In this document: positions 1 through 11,056 of the stretch, one piece after another | Layout of the letters: the number at the start of each line of letters is the position of its first letter | Position numbering within the stretch: the first letter of the stretch is position 1 | Assembly (NCBI GenBank): GCA_963930645.1 | Contig: CAWVNO010002514.1 | Span: forward strand, 310,001-374,000 | DNA length: 64,000 bases | Origin: Salticus scenicus | Lineage: Eukaryota; Arthropoda; Arachnida; Araneae; Salticidae | Direction: 5' to 3' | The notes under the pieces: model-generated | Told to the model about the DNA's origin: nothing | Database searches by the model: none | Seen by the model: only the letters and a program-made list of their open reading frames with translations | Made by a program: the position numbers and the translations under genes

Positions 1-64
1 TTCAAACGACGATTCCCAAGCAACTAAAAGAGTCTAACTATCGCAGTAAGTTTCAGAATCTGCG

Positions 65-74
65 GAATATATTC
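65..74. other. 10-bp palindrome gaatatattc, only in A-family monomers
   Basis: A perfect dyad at monomer positions 65-74 in A, At, An, Ac and the hybrids. In B, C and D both site 65 (a) and site 69 (g) break it. It therefore appears at regular slots of the HOR (2, 3, 6, 8, 11 and 12). Whether a protein reads it is not known. Confidence 0.6.
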
Positions 75-140
75 TAGTTTCATAATAACCGCACCGGAAA
101 TTTTGCACGGTGAAACTTTGGGCCCGGGGGGCGTTTTTAC

Positions 141-165
141 GCGGACTTTCGGCAGCCGTCCTGCG
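141..165. other. GC-rich compound dyad in the monomer
   Basis: The stretch gcggactttcggcagccgtc and the bases after it hold nested short inverted arms: cgg/ccg around cag, with gga/tcc outside. The subtype change a151 in Ds disrupts the inner arm. It recurs once per monomer. Confidence 0.45.
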
Positions 166-201
166 CTCTCAAAATTTTTCTCGCAGTTTCACATGCCCAT
201 C

Positions 202-402
202 TTCAAACGACGATTCCCAAGCAACTAAAAGAGTCTAACTATCGCAGTAAGTTTCAGAATCTGCGAAATGTATTCTAGTTTCATAATAACATCACCGGGA
301 ATTTTGCACGGTGAAACTTTAGGCCCGGGGGGCGTTTTTACGCGGACTTTCGGCAGCCGTCCTGCGCTCTCAAAATTTTTCTCGCAGTTTCACATGCCCA
401 TC
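202..402 (+). repeat. Reference monomer, type B
   Basis: It differs from type A at 65 (a), 69 (g), 90-91 (at), 98 (g) and 120 (a), so about 97% identity. In this type the 6-bp inverted repeat tcgcag (242-247) / ctgcga (261-266) is perfect, while the A-type palindrome is broken at both 65 and 69. The subtype B', with a143 (cgcagac), is almost always followed directly by a D-family monomer. Confidence 0.95.
242..266. other. Inverted repeat tcgcag / ctgcga in type B
   Basis: Six-base arms at 242-247 and 261-266 with a 13-base spacer. The arms are perfect in B, but broken by g65 in type A and by a46 in types C and D. The feature recurs in every B-family monomer. Function is unknown. Confidence 0.6.
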
Positions 403-804
403 TTCAAACGACGATTCCCAAGCAACTAAAAGAGTCTAAATATCGCAATAACTTTCAGAATCTGCGAAATGTATTCTAGTTTCATAATAACCGCACCGGA
501 AATTTTGCACGGTGAAACTTTGGGCCCGGGGGGCGTTTTTACGCGGACTTTCGGCAGCCGTCCTGCGCTCTCAAAATTTTTCTCGCAGTTTCACATGCCC
601 ATCTTCAAACGACGATTCCCAAGCAACTAAAAGAGTCTTACTATCGCAGTAAGTTTCAGAATCTGCGAAATGTATTCTAGTTTCATAATAACATCACCGG
701 GAATTTTGCACGGTGAAACTTTAGGCCCGGGGGGCGTTTTTACGCGGACTTTCGGCAGCCGTCCTGCGCTCTCAAAATTTTTCTCGCAGTTTCACATGCC
801 CATC

Positions 805-1005
805 TTCAAACGACGATTCCCAAGCAACTAAAAGAGTCTAACTATCGCAATAACTTTCAGAATCTGCGAAATGTATTCTAGTTTCATAATAACCGCACCG
901 GAAATTTTGCACGGTGAAACTTTGGGCCCGGGGGGCGTTTTTACGCGGACTTTCGGCAGCCGTCCTGCGCTCTCAAAATTTTTCTCGCAGTTTCACATGC
1001 CCATC
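805..1005 (+). repeat. Reference monomer, type C
   Basis: The left part carries a46 and c50 (gcaataac) with a65 and g69. The right part carries c90, g91, a98, g120 and g143, as in type A. It differs from A at four sites, about 98% identity. It looks like a chimera of a D-like left part and an A-like right part, with the switch somewhere in the invariant stretch 70-89. Confidence 0.94.
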
Positions 1006-2412
1006 TTCAAACGACGATTCCCAAGCAACTAAAAGAGTCTAACTATCGCAGTAAGTTTCAGAATCTGCGGAATATATTCTAGTTTCATAATAACCGCACC
1101 GGAAATTTTGCACGGTGAAACTTTGGGCCCGGGGGGCGTTTTTACGCGGACTTTCGGCAGCCGTCCTGCGCTCTCAAAATTTTTCTCGCAGTTTCACATG
1201 CCCATCTTCAAACGACGATTCCCAAGCAACTAAAAGAGTCTAACTATCGCAGTAAGTTTCAGAATCTGCGAAATGTATTCTAGTTTCATAATAACATCAC
1301 CGGGAATTTTGCACGGTGAAACTTTAGGCCCGGGGGGCGTTTTTACGCGGACTTTCGGCAGCCGTCCTGCGCTCTCAAAATTTTTTTCGCAGTTTCACAT
1401 GCCCATCTTCAAACGACGATTCCCAAGCAACTAAAAGAGTCTAACTATCGCAGTAAGTTTCAGAATCTGCGGAATATATTCTAGTTTCATAATAACCGCA
1501 CCGGAAATTTTGCACGGTGAAACTTTGGGCCCGGGGGGCGTTTTTACGCGGACTTTCGGCAGCCGTCCTGCGCTCTCAAAATTTTTCTCGCAGTTTCACA
1601 TGCCCATCTTCAAACGACGATTCCCAAGCAACTAAAAGAGTCTAACTATCGCAGTAAGTTTCAGAATCTGCGAAATGTATTCTAGTTTCATAATAACATC
1701 ACCGGGAATTTTGCACGGTGAAACTTTAGGCCCGGGGGGCGTTTTTACGCGGACTTTCGGCAGCCGTCCTGCGCTCTCAAAATTTTTCTCGCAGTTTCAC
1801 ATGCCCATCTTCAAACGACGATTCCCAAGCAACTAAAAGAGTCTAACTATCGCAATAACTTTCAGAATCTGCGAAATGTATTCTAGTTTCATAATAACCG
1901 CACCGGAAATTTTGCACGGTGAAACTTTGGGCCCGGGGGGCGTTTTTACGCGGACTTTCGGCAGCCGTCCTGCGCTCTCAAAATTTTTCTCGCAGTTTCA
2001 CATGCCCATCTTCAAACGACGATTCCCAAGCAACTAAAAGAGTCTAACTATCGCAGTAAGTTTCAGAATCTGCGAAATGTATTCTAGTTTCATAATAACA
2101 TCACCGGGAATTTTGCACGGTGAAACTTTAGGCCCGGGGGGCGTTTTTACGCAGACTTTCGGCAGCCGTCCTGCGCTCTCAAAATTTTTCTCGCAGTTTC
2201 ACATGCCCATCTTCAAACGACGATTCCCAAGCAACTAAAAGAGTCTAACTATCGCAATAACTTTCAGAATCTGCGAAATGTATTCTAGTTTCATAATAAC
2301 ATCACCGGGAATTTTGCACGGTGAAACTTTAGGACCGGGGGGCGTTTTTACGCAGACTTTCGGCAGCCGTCCTGCGCTCTCAAAATTTTTCTCGCAGTTT
2401 CACATGCCCATC

Positions 2413-5400
2413 TTCAAACGACGATTCCCAAGCAACTAAAAGAGTCTAACTATCGCAGTAAGTTTCAGAATCTGCGGAATATATTCTAGTTTCATAATAA
2501 CCGCACCGGAAATTTTGCACGGTGAAACTTTGGGCCCCGGGGGCGTTTTTACGCGGACTTTCGGCAGCCGTCCTGCGCTCTCAAAATTTTTTTCGCAGTT
2601 TCACATGCCCATCTTCAAACGACGATTCCCAAGCAACTAAAAGAGTCTAACTATCGCAGTAAGTTTCAGAATCTGCGGAATATATTCTAGTTTCATAATA
2701 ACCGCACCGGAAATTTTGCACGGTGAAACTTTGGGCCCGGGGGGCGTTTTTACGCGGACTTTCGGCAGCCGTCCTGCGCTCTCAAAATTTTTCTCGCAGT
2801 TTCACATGCCCATCTTCAAACGACGATTCCCAAGCAACTAAAAGAGTCTAACTATCGCAGTAAGTTTCAGAATCTGCGAAATGTATTCTAGTTTCATAAT
2901 AACATCACCGGGAATTTTGCACGGTGAAACTTTAGGCCCGGGGGGCGTTTTTACGCGGACTTTCGGCAGCCGTCCTGCGCTCTCAAAATTTTTCTCGTAG
3001 TTTCACATGCCCATCTTCAAACGACGATTCCCAAGCAACTAAAAGAGTCTAACTATCGCAATAACTTTCAGAATCTGCGAAATGTATTCTAGTTTCATAA
3101 TAACCGCACCGGAAATTTTGCACGGTGAAACTTTGGGCCCGGGGGGCGTTTTTACGCGGACTTTCGGCAGCCGTCCTGCGCTCTCAAAATTTTTTTCGCA
3201 GTTTCACATGCCCATCTTCAAACGACGATTCCCAAGCAACTAAAAGAGTCTAACTATCGCAGTAAGTTTCAGAATCTGCGGAATATATTCTAGTTTCATA
3301 ATAACCGCACCGGAAATTTTGCACGGTGAAACTTTGGGCCCGGGGGGCGTTTTTACGCGGACTTTCGGCAGCCGTCCTGCGCTCTCAAAATTTTTCTCGC
3401 AGTTTCACATGCCCATCTTCAAACGACGATTCCCAAGCAACTAAAAGAGTCTAACTATCGCAGTAAGTTTCAGAATCTGCGAAATGTATTCTAGTTTCAT
3501 AATAACATCACCGGGAATTTTGCACGGTGAAACTTTAGGCCCGGGGGGCGTTTTTACGCGGACTTTCGGCAGCCGTCCTGCGCTCTCAAAATTTTTCTCG
3601 CAGTTTCACATGCCCATCTTCAAACGACGATTCCCAAGCAACTAAAAGAGTCTAACTATCGCAATAACTTTCAGAATCTGCGAAATGTATTCTAGTTTCA
3701 TAATAACCGCACCGGAAATTTTGCACGGTGAAACTTTGGGCCCGGGGGGCGTTTTTACGCGGACTTTCGGCAGCCGTCCTGCGCTCTCAAAATTTTTCTC
3801 GCAGTTTCACATGCCCATCTTCAAACGACGATTCCCAAGCAACTAAAAGAGTCTAACTATCGCAGTAAGTTTCAGAATCTGCGGAATATATTCTAGTTTC
3901 ATAATAACCGCACCGGAAATTTTGCACGGTGAAACTTTAGGCCCGGGGGGCGTTTTTACGCGGACTTTCGGCAGCCGTCCTGCGCTCTCAAAATTTTTCT
4001 CGCAGTTTCACATGCCCATCTTCAAACGACGATTCCCAAGCAACTAAAAGAGTCTAACTATCGCAGTAAGTTTCAGAATCTGCGAAATGTATTCTAGTTT
4101 CATAATAACATCACCGGGAATTTTGCACGGTGAAACTTTAGGCCCGGGGGGCGTTTTTACGCGGACTTTCGGCAGCCGTCCTGCGCTCCCAAAATTTTTC
4201 TCGCAGTTTCACATGCCCATCTTCAAACGACGATTCCCAAGCAACTAAAAGAGTCTAACTATCGCAATAACTTTCAGAATCTGCGAAATGTATTCTAGTT
4301 TCATAATAACCGCACCGGAAATTTTGCACGGTGAAACTTTAGGCCCGGGGGGCGTTTTTACGCGGACTTTCGGCAGCCGTCCTGCGCTCTCAAAATTTTT
4401 CTCGCAGTTTCACATGCCCATCTTCAAACGACGATTCCCAAGCAACTAAAAGAGTGTAACTATCGCAGTAAGTTTCAGAATCTGCGAAATGTATTCTAGT
4501 TTCATAATAACATCACCTGGAATTTTGCACGGTGAAACTTTAGGCCCGGGGGGCGTTTTTACGCAGACTTTCGGCAGCCGTCCTGCGCTCTCAAAATTTT
4601 TCTCGCAGTTTCACATGCCCATCTTCAAACGACGATTCCCAAGCAACTAAAAGAGTCTAACTATCGCAATAACTTTCAGAATCTGCGAAATGTATTCTAG
4701 TTTCATAATAACATCACCGGGAATTTTGCACGGTGAAACTTTAGGCCCGGGGGGCGTTTTTACGCAGACTTTCGGCAGCCGTCCTGCGCTCTCAAAATTT
4801 TTCTCGCAGTTTCACATGCCCATCTTCAAACGACGATTCCCAAGCAACTAAAAGAGTCTAACTATCGCAATAACTTTCAGAATCTGCGAAATGTATTCTA
4901 GTTTCATAATAACCGCACCGGAAATTTTGCACGGTGAAACTTTGGGCCCGGGGGGCGTTTTTACGCGGACTTTCGGCAGCCGTCCTGCGCTCTCAAAATT
5001 TTTCTCGCAGTTTCACATGCCCATCTTCAAACGACGATTCCCAAGCAACTAAAAGAGTCTAACTATCGCAGTAAGTTTCAGAATCTGCGAAATGTATTCT
5101 AGTTTCATAATAACATCACCGGGAATTTTGCACGGTGAAACTTTAGGCCCGGGGGGCGTTTTTACGCAGACTTTCGGCAGCCGTCCTGCGCTCTCAAAAT
5201 TTTTCTCGCAGTTTCACATGCCCATCTTCAAACGACGATTCCCAAGCAACTAAAAGAGTCTAACTATCGCAATAACTTTCAGAATCTGCGAAATGTATTC
5301 TAGTTTCATAATAACATCACCGGGAATTTTGCACGGTGAAACTTTAGGCCCGGGGGGCGTTTTTACGCAGACTTTCGGCAGCCGTCCTGCGCTCTCAAAA

Positions 5401-5427
5401 TTTTTCTCGCAGTTTCACATGCCCATC
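2413..5427 (+). repeat. Left domain block 2, 15 monomers: At A B Ct A B C A B C B' D C B' D
   Basis: The unit starts at an At monomer (t180), as the following blocks do. It ends in a duplicated C-B'-D-like trio. Exceptions to the type rules are an A monomer with a120 (3820-4020) and a C monomer with a120 (4222-4422), which look like exchange or conversion at the 120 site. The B' at 4423 carries cctgg in place of ccggg. Confidence 0.85.
4624..4824 (+). repeat. Reference monomer, type D
   Basis: The left part is as in type C (a46, c50, a65, g69). The right part is as in type B (a90, t91, g98, a120) plus a143. It differs from type A at nine sites, about 95.5% identity, the widest gap among the four basic types. 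In the derived domain it appears mostly as subtypes Ds (a151) and Dg (g134, a146). Confidence 0.94.
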
Positions 5428-8041
5428 TTCAAACGACGATTCCCAAGCAACTAAAAGAGTCTAACTATCGCAGTAAGTTTCAGAATCTGCGGAATATATT
5501 CTAGTTTCATAATAACCGCACCGGAAATTTTGCACGGTGAAACTTTGGGCCCGGGGGGCGTTTTTACGCGGACTTTCGGCAGCCGTCCTGCGCTCTCAAA
5601 ATTTTTTTCGCAGTTTCACATGCCCATCTTCAAACGACGATTCCCAAGCAACTAAAAGAGTCTAACTATCGCAGTAAGTTTCAGAATCTGCGGAATATAT
5701 TCTAGTTTCATAATAACCGCACCGGAAATTTTGCACGGTGAAACTTTGGGCCCGGGGGGCGTTTTTACGCGGACTTTCGGCAGCCGTCCTGCGCTCTCAA
5801 AATTTTTCTCGCAGTTTCACATGCCCATCTTCAAACGACGATTCCCAAGCAACTAAAAGAGTCTAACTATCGCAGTAAGTTTCAGAATCTGCGAAATGTA
5901 TTCTAGTTTCATAATAACATCACCGGGAATTTTGCACGGTGAAACTTTAGGCCCGGGGGGCGTTTTTACGCGGACTTTCGGCAGCCGTCCTGCGCTCTCA
6001 AAATTTTTCTCGCAGTTTCACATGCCCATCTTCAAACGACGATTCCCAAGCAACTAAAAGAGTCTAACTATCGCAATAACTTTCAGAATCTGCGAAATGT
6101 ATTCTAGTTTCATAATAACCGCACCGGAAATTTTGCACGGTGAAACTTTGGGCCCGGGGGGCGTTTTTACGCGGACTTTCGGCAGCCGTCCTGCGCTCTC
6201 AAAATTTTTCTCGCAGTTTCACATGCCCATCTTCAAACGACGATTCCCAAGCAACTAAAAGAGTCTAACTATCGCAGTAAGTTTCAGAATCTGCGGAATA
6301 TATTCTAGTTTCATAATAACCGCACCGGAAATTTTGCACGGTGAAACTTTGGGCCCGGGGGGCGTTTTTACGCGGACTTTCGGCAGCCGTACTGCGCTCT
6401 CAAAATTTTTCTCGCAGTTTCACATGCCCATCTTCAAACGACGATTCCCAAGCAACTAAAAGAGTCTAACTATCGCAGTAAGTTTCAGAATCTGCGAAAT
6501 GTATTCTAGTTTCATAATAACATCACCGGGAATTTTGCACGGTGAAACTTTAGGCCCGGGGGGGCGTTTTTACGCGGACTTTCGGCAGCCGTTCTGCGCT
6601 CTCAAAATTTTTCTCGCAGTTTCACATGCCCATCTTCAAACGACGATTCCCAAGCAACTAAAAGAGTCTAACTATCGCAATAACTTTCAGAATCTGCGAA
6701 ATGTATTCTAGTTTCATAATAACCGCACCGGAAATTTTGCACGGTGAAACTTTGGGCCCGGGGGGCGTTTTTACGCGGACTTTCGGCAGCCGTCCTGCGC
6801 TCTCAAAATTTTTTTCGCAGTTTCACATGCCCATCTTCAAACGACGATTCCCAAGCAACTAAAAGAGTCTAACTATCGCAGTAAGTTTCAGAATCTGCGG
6901 AATATATTCTAGTTTCATAATAACCGCACCGGAAATTTTGCACGGTGAAACTTTGGGCCCGGGGGGCGTTTTTACGCGGACTTTCGGCAGCCGTCCTGCG
7001 CTCTCAAAATTTTTCTCGCAGTTTCACATGCCCATCTTCAAACGACGATTCCCAAGCAACTAAAAGAGTCTAACTATCGCAGTAAGTTTCAGAATCTGCG
7101 AAATGTATTCTAGTTTCATAATAACATCACCGGGAATTTTGCACGGTGAAACTTTAGGCCCGGGGGGCGTTTTTACGCAGACTTTCGGCAGCCGTCCTGC
7201 GCTCTCAAAATTTTTCTCGCAGTTTCACATGCCCATCTTCAAACGACGATTCCCAAGCAACTAAAAGAGTCTAACTATCGCAATAACTTTCAGAATCTGC
7301 GAAATGTATTCTAGTTTCATAATAACCGCACCGGAAATTTTGCACGGTGAAACTTTGGGCCCGGGGGGCGTTTTTACGCGGACTTTCGGCAGCCGTCCTG
7401 CGCTCTCAAAATTTTTCTCGCAGTTTCACATGCCCATCTTCAAACGACGATTCCCAAGCAACTAAAAGAGTCTAACTATCGCAGTAAGTTTCAGAATCTG
7501 CGGAATATATTCTAGTTTCATAATAACCGCACCGGAAATTTTGCACGGTGAAACTTTGGGCCCGGGGGGCGTTTTTACGCGGACTTTCGGCAGCCGTCCT
7601 GCGCTCTCAAAATTTTTCTCGCAGTTTCACATGCCCATCTTCAAACGACGATTCCCAAGCAACTAAAAGAGTCTAACTATCGCAGTAAGTTTCAGAATCT
7701 GCGAAATGTATTCTAGTTTCATAATAACATCACCGGGAATTTTGCACGGTGAAACTTTAGGCCCGGGGGGCGTTTTTACGCAGACTTTCGGCAGCCGTCC
7801 TGCGCTCTCAAAATTTTTCTCGCAGTTTCACATGCCCATCTTCAAACGACGATTCCCAAGCAACTAAAAGAGTCTAACTATCGCAATAACTTTCAGAATC
7901 TGCGAAATGTATTCTAGTTTCATAATAACATCACCGGGAATTTTGCACGGTGAAACTTTAGGCCCGGGGGGCGTTTTTACGCAGACTTTCGGCAGCCGTC
8001 CTGCGCTCTCAAAATTTTTCTCGCAGTTTCACATGCCCATC
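5428..8041 (+). repeat. Left domain block 3, 13 monomers: At A B C A B Ct A B' C A B' D
   Basis: This block holds the 202-bp monomer at 6433-6634 with a seven-G run. The A monomer just before it has a private change near the same region (c to a at 6391). A B' followed by C rather than D at 7037-7438 is unusual for the array. Otherwise the order matches block 4 with two monomers missing. Confidence 0.85.
6433..6634 (+). repeat. 202-bp B monomer with a seven-G run
   Basis: One extra G in the run after ggccc (about 6553-6564). It shifts the reading frame and produces a 70-codon open frame at 6499-6711, which I do not regard as a gene. It also has gccgttctg in place of gccgtcctg. Confidence 0.9.
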
Positions 8042-11000
8042 TTCAAACGACGATTCCCAAGCAACTAAAAGAGTCTAACTATCGCAGTAAGTTTCAGAAT
8101 CTGCGGAATATATTCTAGTTTCATAATAACCGCACCGGAAATTTTGCACGGTGAAACTTTGGGCCCGGGGGGCGTTTTTACGCGGACTTTCGGCAGCCGT
8201 CCTGCGCTCTCAAAATTTTTTTCGCAGTTTCACATGCCCATCTTCAAACGACGATTCCCAAGCAACTAAAAGAGTCTAACTATCGCAGTAAGTTTCAGAA
8301 TCTGCGGAATATATTCTAGTTTCATAATAACCGCACCGGAAATTTTGCACGGTGAAACTTTGGGCCCGGGGGGCGTTTTTACGCGGACTTTCGGCAGCCG
8401 TCCTGCGCTCTCAAAATTTTTCTCGCAGTTTCACATGCCCATCTTCAAACGACGATTCCCAAGCAACTAAAAGAGTCTAACTATCGCAGTAAGTTTCAGA
8501 ATCTGCGAAATGTATTCTAGTTTCATAATAACATCACCGGGAATTTTGCACGGTGAAACTTTAGGCCCGGGGGGCGTTTTTACGCGGACTTTCGGCAGCC
8601 GTCCTGCGCTCTCAAAATTTTTCTCGCAGTTTCACATGCCCATCTTCAAACGACGATTCCCAAGCAACTAAAAGAGTCTAACTATCGCAATAACTTTCAG
8701 AATCTGCGAAATGTATTCTAGTTTCATAATAACCGCACCGGAAATTTTGCACGGTGAAACTTTGGGCCCGGGGGGCGTTTTTACGCGGACTTTCGGCAGC
8801 CGTCCTGCGCTCTCAAAATTTTTCTCGCAGTTTCACATGCCCATCTTCAAACGACGATTCCCAAGCAACTAAAAGAGTCTAACTATCGCAGTAAGTTTCA
8901 GAATCTGCGGAATATATTCTAGTTTCATAATAACCGCACCGGAAATTTTGCACGGTGAAACTTTGGGCCCGGGGGGCGTTTTTACGCGGACTTTCGGCAG
9001 CCGTCCTGCGCTCTCAAAATTTTTCTCGCAGTTTCACATGCCCATCTTCAAACGACGATTCCCAAGCAACTAAAAGAGTCTAACTATCGCAGTAAGTTTC
9101 AGAATCTGCGAAATGTATTCTAGTTTCATAATAACATCACCGGGAATTTTGCACGGTGAAACTTTAGGCCCGGGGGGCGTTTTTACGCGGACTTTCGGCA
9201 GCCGTCCTGCGCTCTCAAAATTTTTCTCGCAGTTTCACATGCCCATCTTCAAACGACGATTCCCAAGCAACTAAAAGAGTCTAACTATCGCAATAACTTT
9301 CAGAATCTGCGAAATGTATTCTAGTTTCATAATAACCGCACCGGAAATTTTGCACGGTGAAACTTTGGGCCCGGGGGGCGTTTTTACGCGGACTTTCGGC
9401 AGCCGTCCTGCGCTCTCAAAATTTTTTTCGCAGTTTCACATGCCCATCTTCAAACGATGATTCCCAAGCAACTAAAAGAGTCTAACTATCGCAGTAAGTT
9501 TCAGAATCTGCGGAATATATTCTAGTTTCATAATAACCGCACCGGAAATTTTGCACGGTGAAACTTTGGGCCCGGGGGGCGTTTTTACGCGGACTTTCGG
9601 CAGCCGTCCTGCGCTCTCAAAATTTTTCTCGCAGTTTCACATGCCCATCTTCAAACGACGATTCCCAAGCAACTAAAAGAGTCTAACTATCGCAGTAAGT
9701 TTCAGAATCTGCGAAATGTATTCTAGTTTCATAATAACATCACCGGGAATTTTGCACGGTGAAACTTTAGGCCCGGGGGGCGTTTTTACGCGGACTTTCG
9801 GCAGCCGTCCTGCGCTCTCAAAATTTTTCTCGCAGTTTCACATGCCCATCTTCAAACGACGATTCCCAAGCAACTAAAAGAGTCTAACTATCGCAATAAC
9901 TTTCAGAATCTGCGAAATGTATTCTAGTTTCATAATAACCGCACCGGAAATTTTGCACGGTGAAACTTTGGGCCCGGGGGGCGTTTTTACGCGGACTTTC
10001 GGCAGCCGTCCTGCGCTCTCAAAATTTTTCTCGCAGTTTCACATGCCCATCTTCAAACGACGATTCCCAAGCAACTAAAAGAGTCTAACTATCGCAGTAA
10101 GTTTCAGAATCTGCGGAATATATTCTAGTTTCATAATAACCGCACCGGAAATTTTGCACGGTGAAACTTTGGGCCCGGGGGGCGTTTTTACGCGGACTTT
10201 CGGCAGCCGTCCTGCGCTCTCAAAATTTTTCTCGCAGTTTCACATGCCCATCTTCAAACGACGATTCCCAAGCAACTAAAAGAGTCTAACTATCGCAGTA
10301 AGTTTCAGAATCTGCGAAATGTATTCTAGTTTCATAATAACATCACCGGGAATTTTGCACGGTGAAACTTTAGGCCCGGGGGGCGTTTTTACGCGGACTT
10401 TCGGCAGCCGTCCTGCGCTCTCAAAATTTTTCTCGCAGTTTCACATGCCCATCTTCAAACGACGATTCCCAAGCAACTAAAAGAGTCTAACTATCGCAAT
10501 AACTTTCAGAATCTGCGAAATGTATTCTAGTTTCATAATAACCGCACCGGAAATTTTGCACGGTGAAACTTTGGGCCCGGGGGGCGTTTTTACGCGGACT
10601 TTCGGCAGCCGTCCTGCGCTCTCAAAATTTTTCTCGCAGTTTCACATGCCCATCTTCAAACGACGATTCCCAAGCAACTAAAAGAGTCTAACTATCGCAG
10701 TAAGTTTCAGAATCTGCGAAATGTATTCTAGTTTCATAATAACATCACCGGGAATTTTGCACGGTGAAACTTTAGGCCCGGGGGGCGTTTTTACGCAGAC
10801 TTTCGGCAGCCGTCCTGCGCTCTCAAAATTTTTCTCGCAGTTTCACATGCCCATCTTCAAACGACGATTCCCAAGCAACTAAAAGAGTCTAACTATCGCA
10901 ATAACTTTCAGAATCTGCGAAATGTATTCTAGTTTCATAATAACATCACCTGGAATTTTGCACGGTGAAACTTTAGGCCCGGGGGGTGTTTTTACGCAGA

Positions 11001-11056
11001 CTTTCGGCAGCCGTCCTGCGCTCTCAAAATTTTTCTCGCAGTTTCACATGCCCATC
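8042..11056 (+). repeat. Left domain block 4, 15 monomers: At A B C A B Ct A B C A B C B' D
   Basis: This is the cleanest left-domain unit, 3,015 bp, with an A-B-C rhythm repeated four times followed by B'-D. It is a plausible parent layout for the derived 14-mer, which also runs At, A-type, B, C and so on. The last D (10856-11056) carries cctgg and a ggtgttt change. The cctgg change is shared with 30554-30955. Confidence 0.85.

Larger units (their letters stand above)
1..201 (+). repeat. Reference monomer, type A
   Basis: Type A carries g46, g50, g65, a69, c90, g91, a98, g120 and g143. Landmarks in order: tcgcag at 41-46, the palindrome gaatatattc at 65-74, aaatttt at 98-104, gggcccgggggg at 120-131, the small stem-loop gcgt-tttt-acgc at 131-142, a cgg/ccg dyad at 150-158, aaaattttt at 171-179 and gtttcac at 186-192. 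Hand count: 51 C, 42 G, 15 CpG. The phase is arbitrary; the window simply begins at this base. Confidence 0.95.
1..2412 (+). repeat. Left domain block 1, 12 monomers: A B C B C A Bt A B C B' D
   Basis: This block was read monomer by monomer. It carries no derived marker (no c114, c82, g134 or a151). One B monomer (1207-1407) has t180, a change otherwise typical of At and some C monomers. Private changes include a in place of c in tctaaatatcg (403-603) and t in place of a in gtcttacta (604-804). The upstream end of this unit is cut by the window edge. Confidence 0.85.

Noticed and set aside
120..131. G-quadruplex at the gggcccgggggg stretch
   Set aside because: There is only one long G run and one short run on this strand per monomer, not four runs within a short span.
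6499..6711. 70-codon open reading frame on the + strand
   Set aside because: It begins at an atg present in every B, C and D monomer (position 67) and runs past the usual stop only because one G is added to the G run. In normal monomers the same start gives about 53 codons. It crosses a monomer junction, has no ribosome-site or domain evidence and is satellite sequence.
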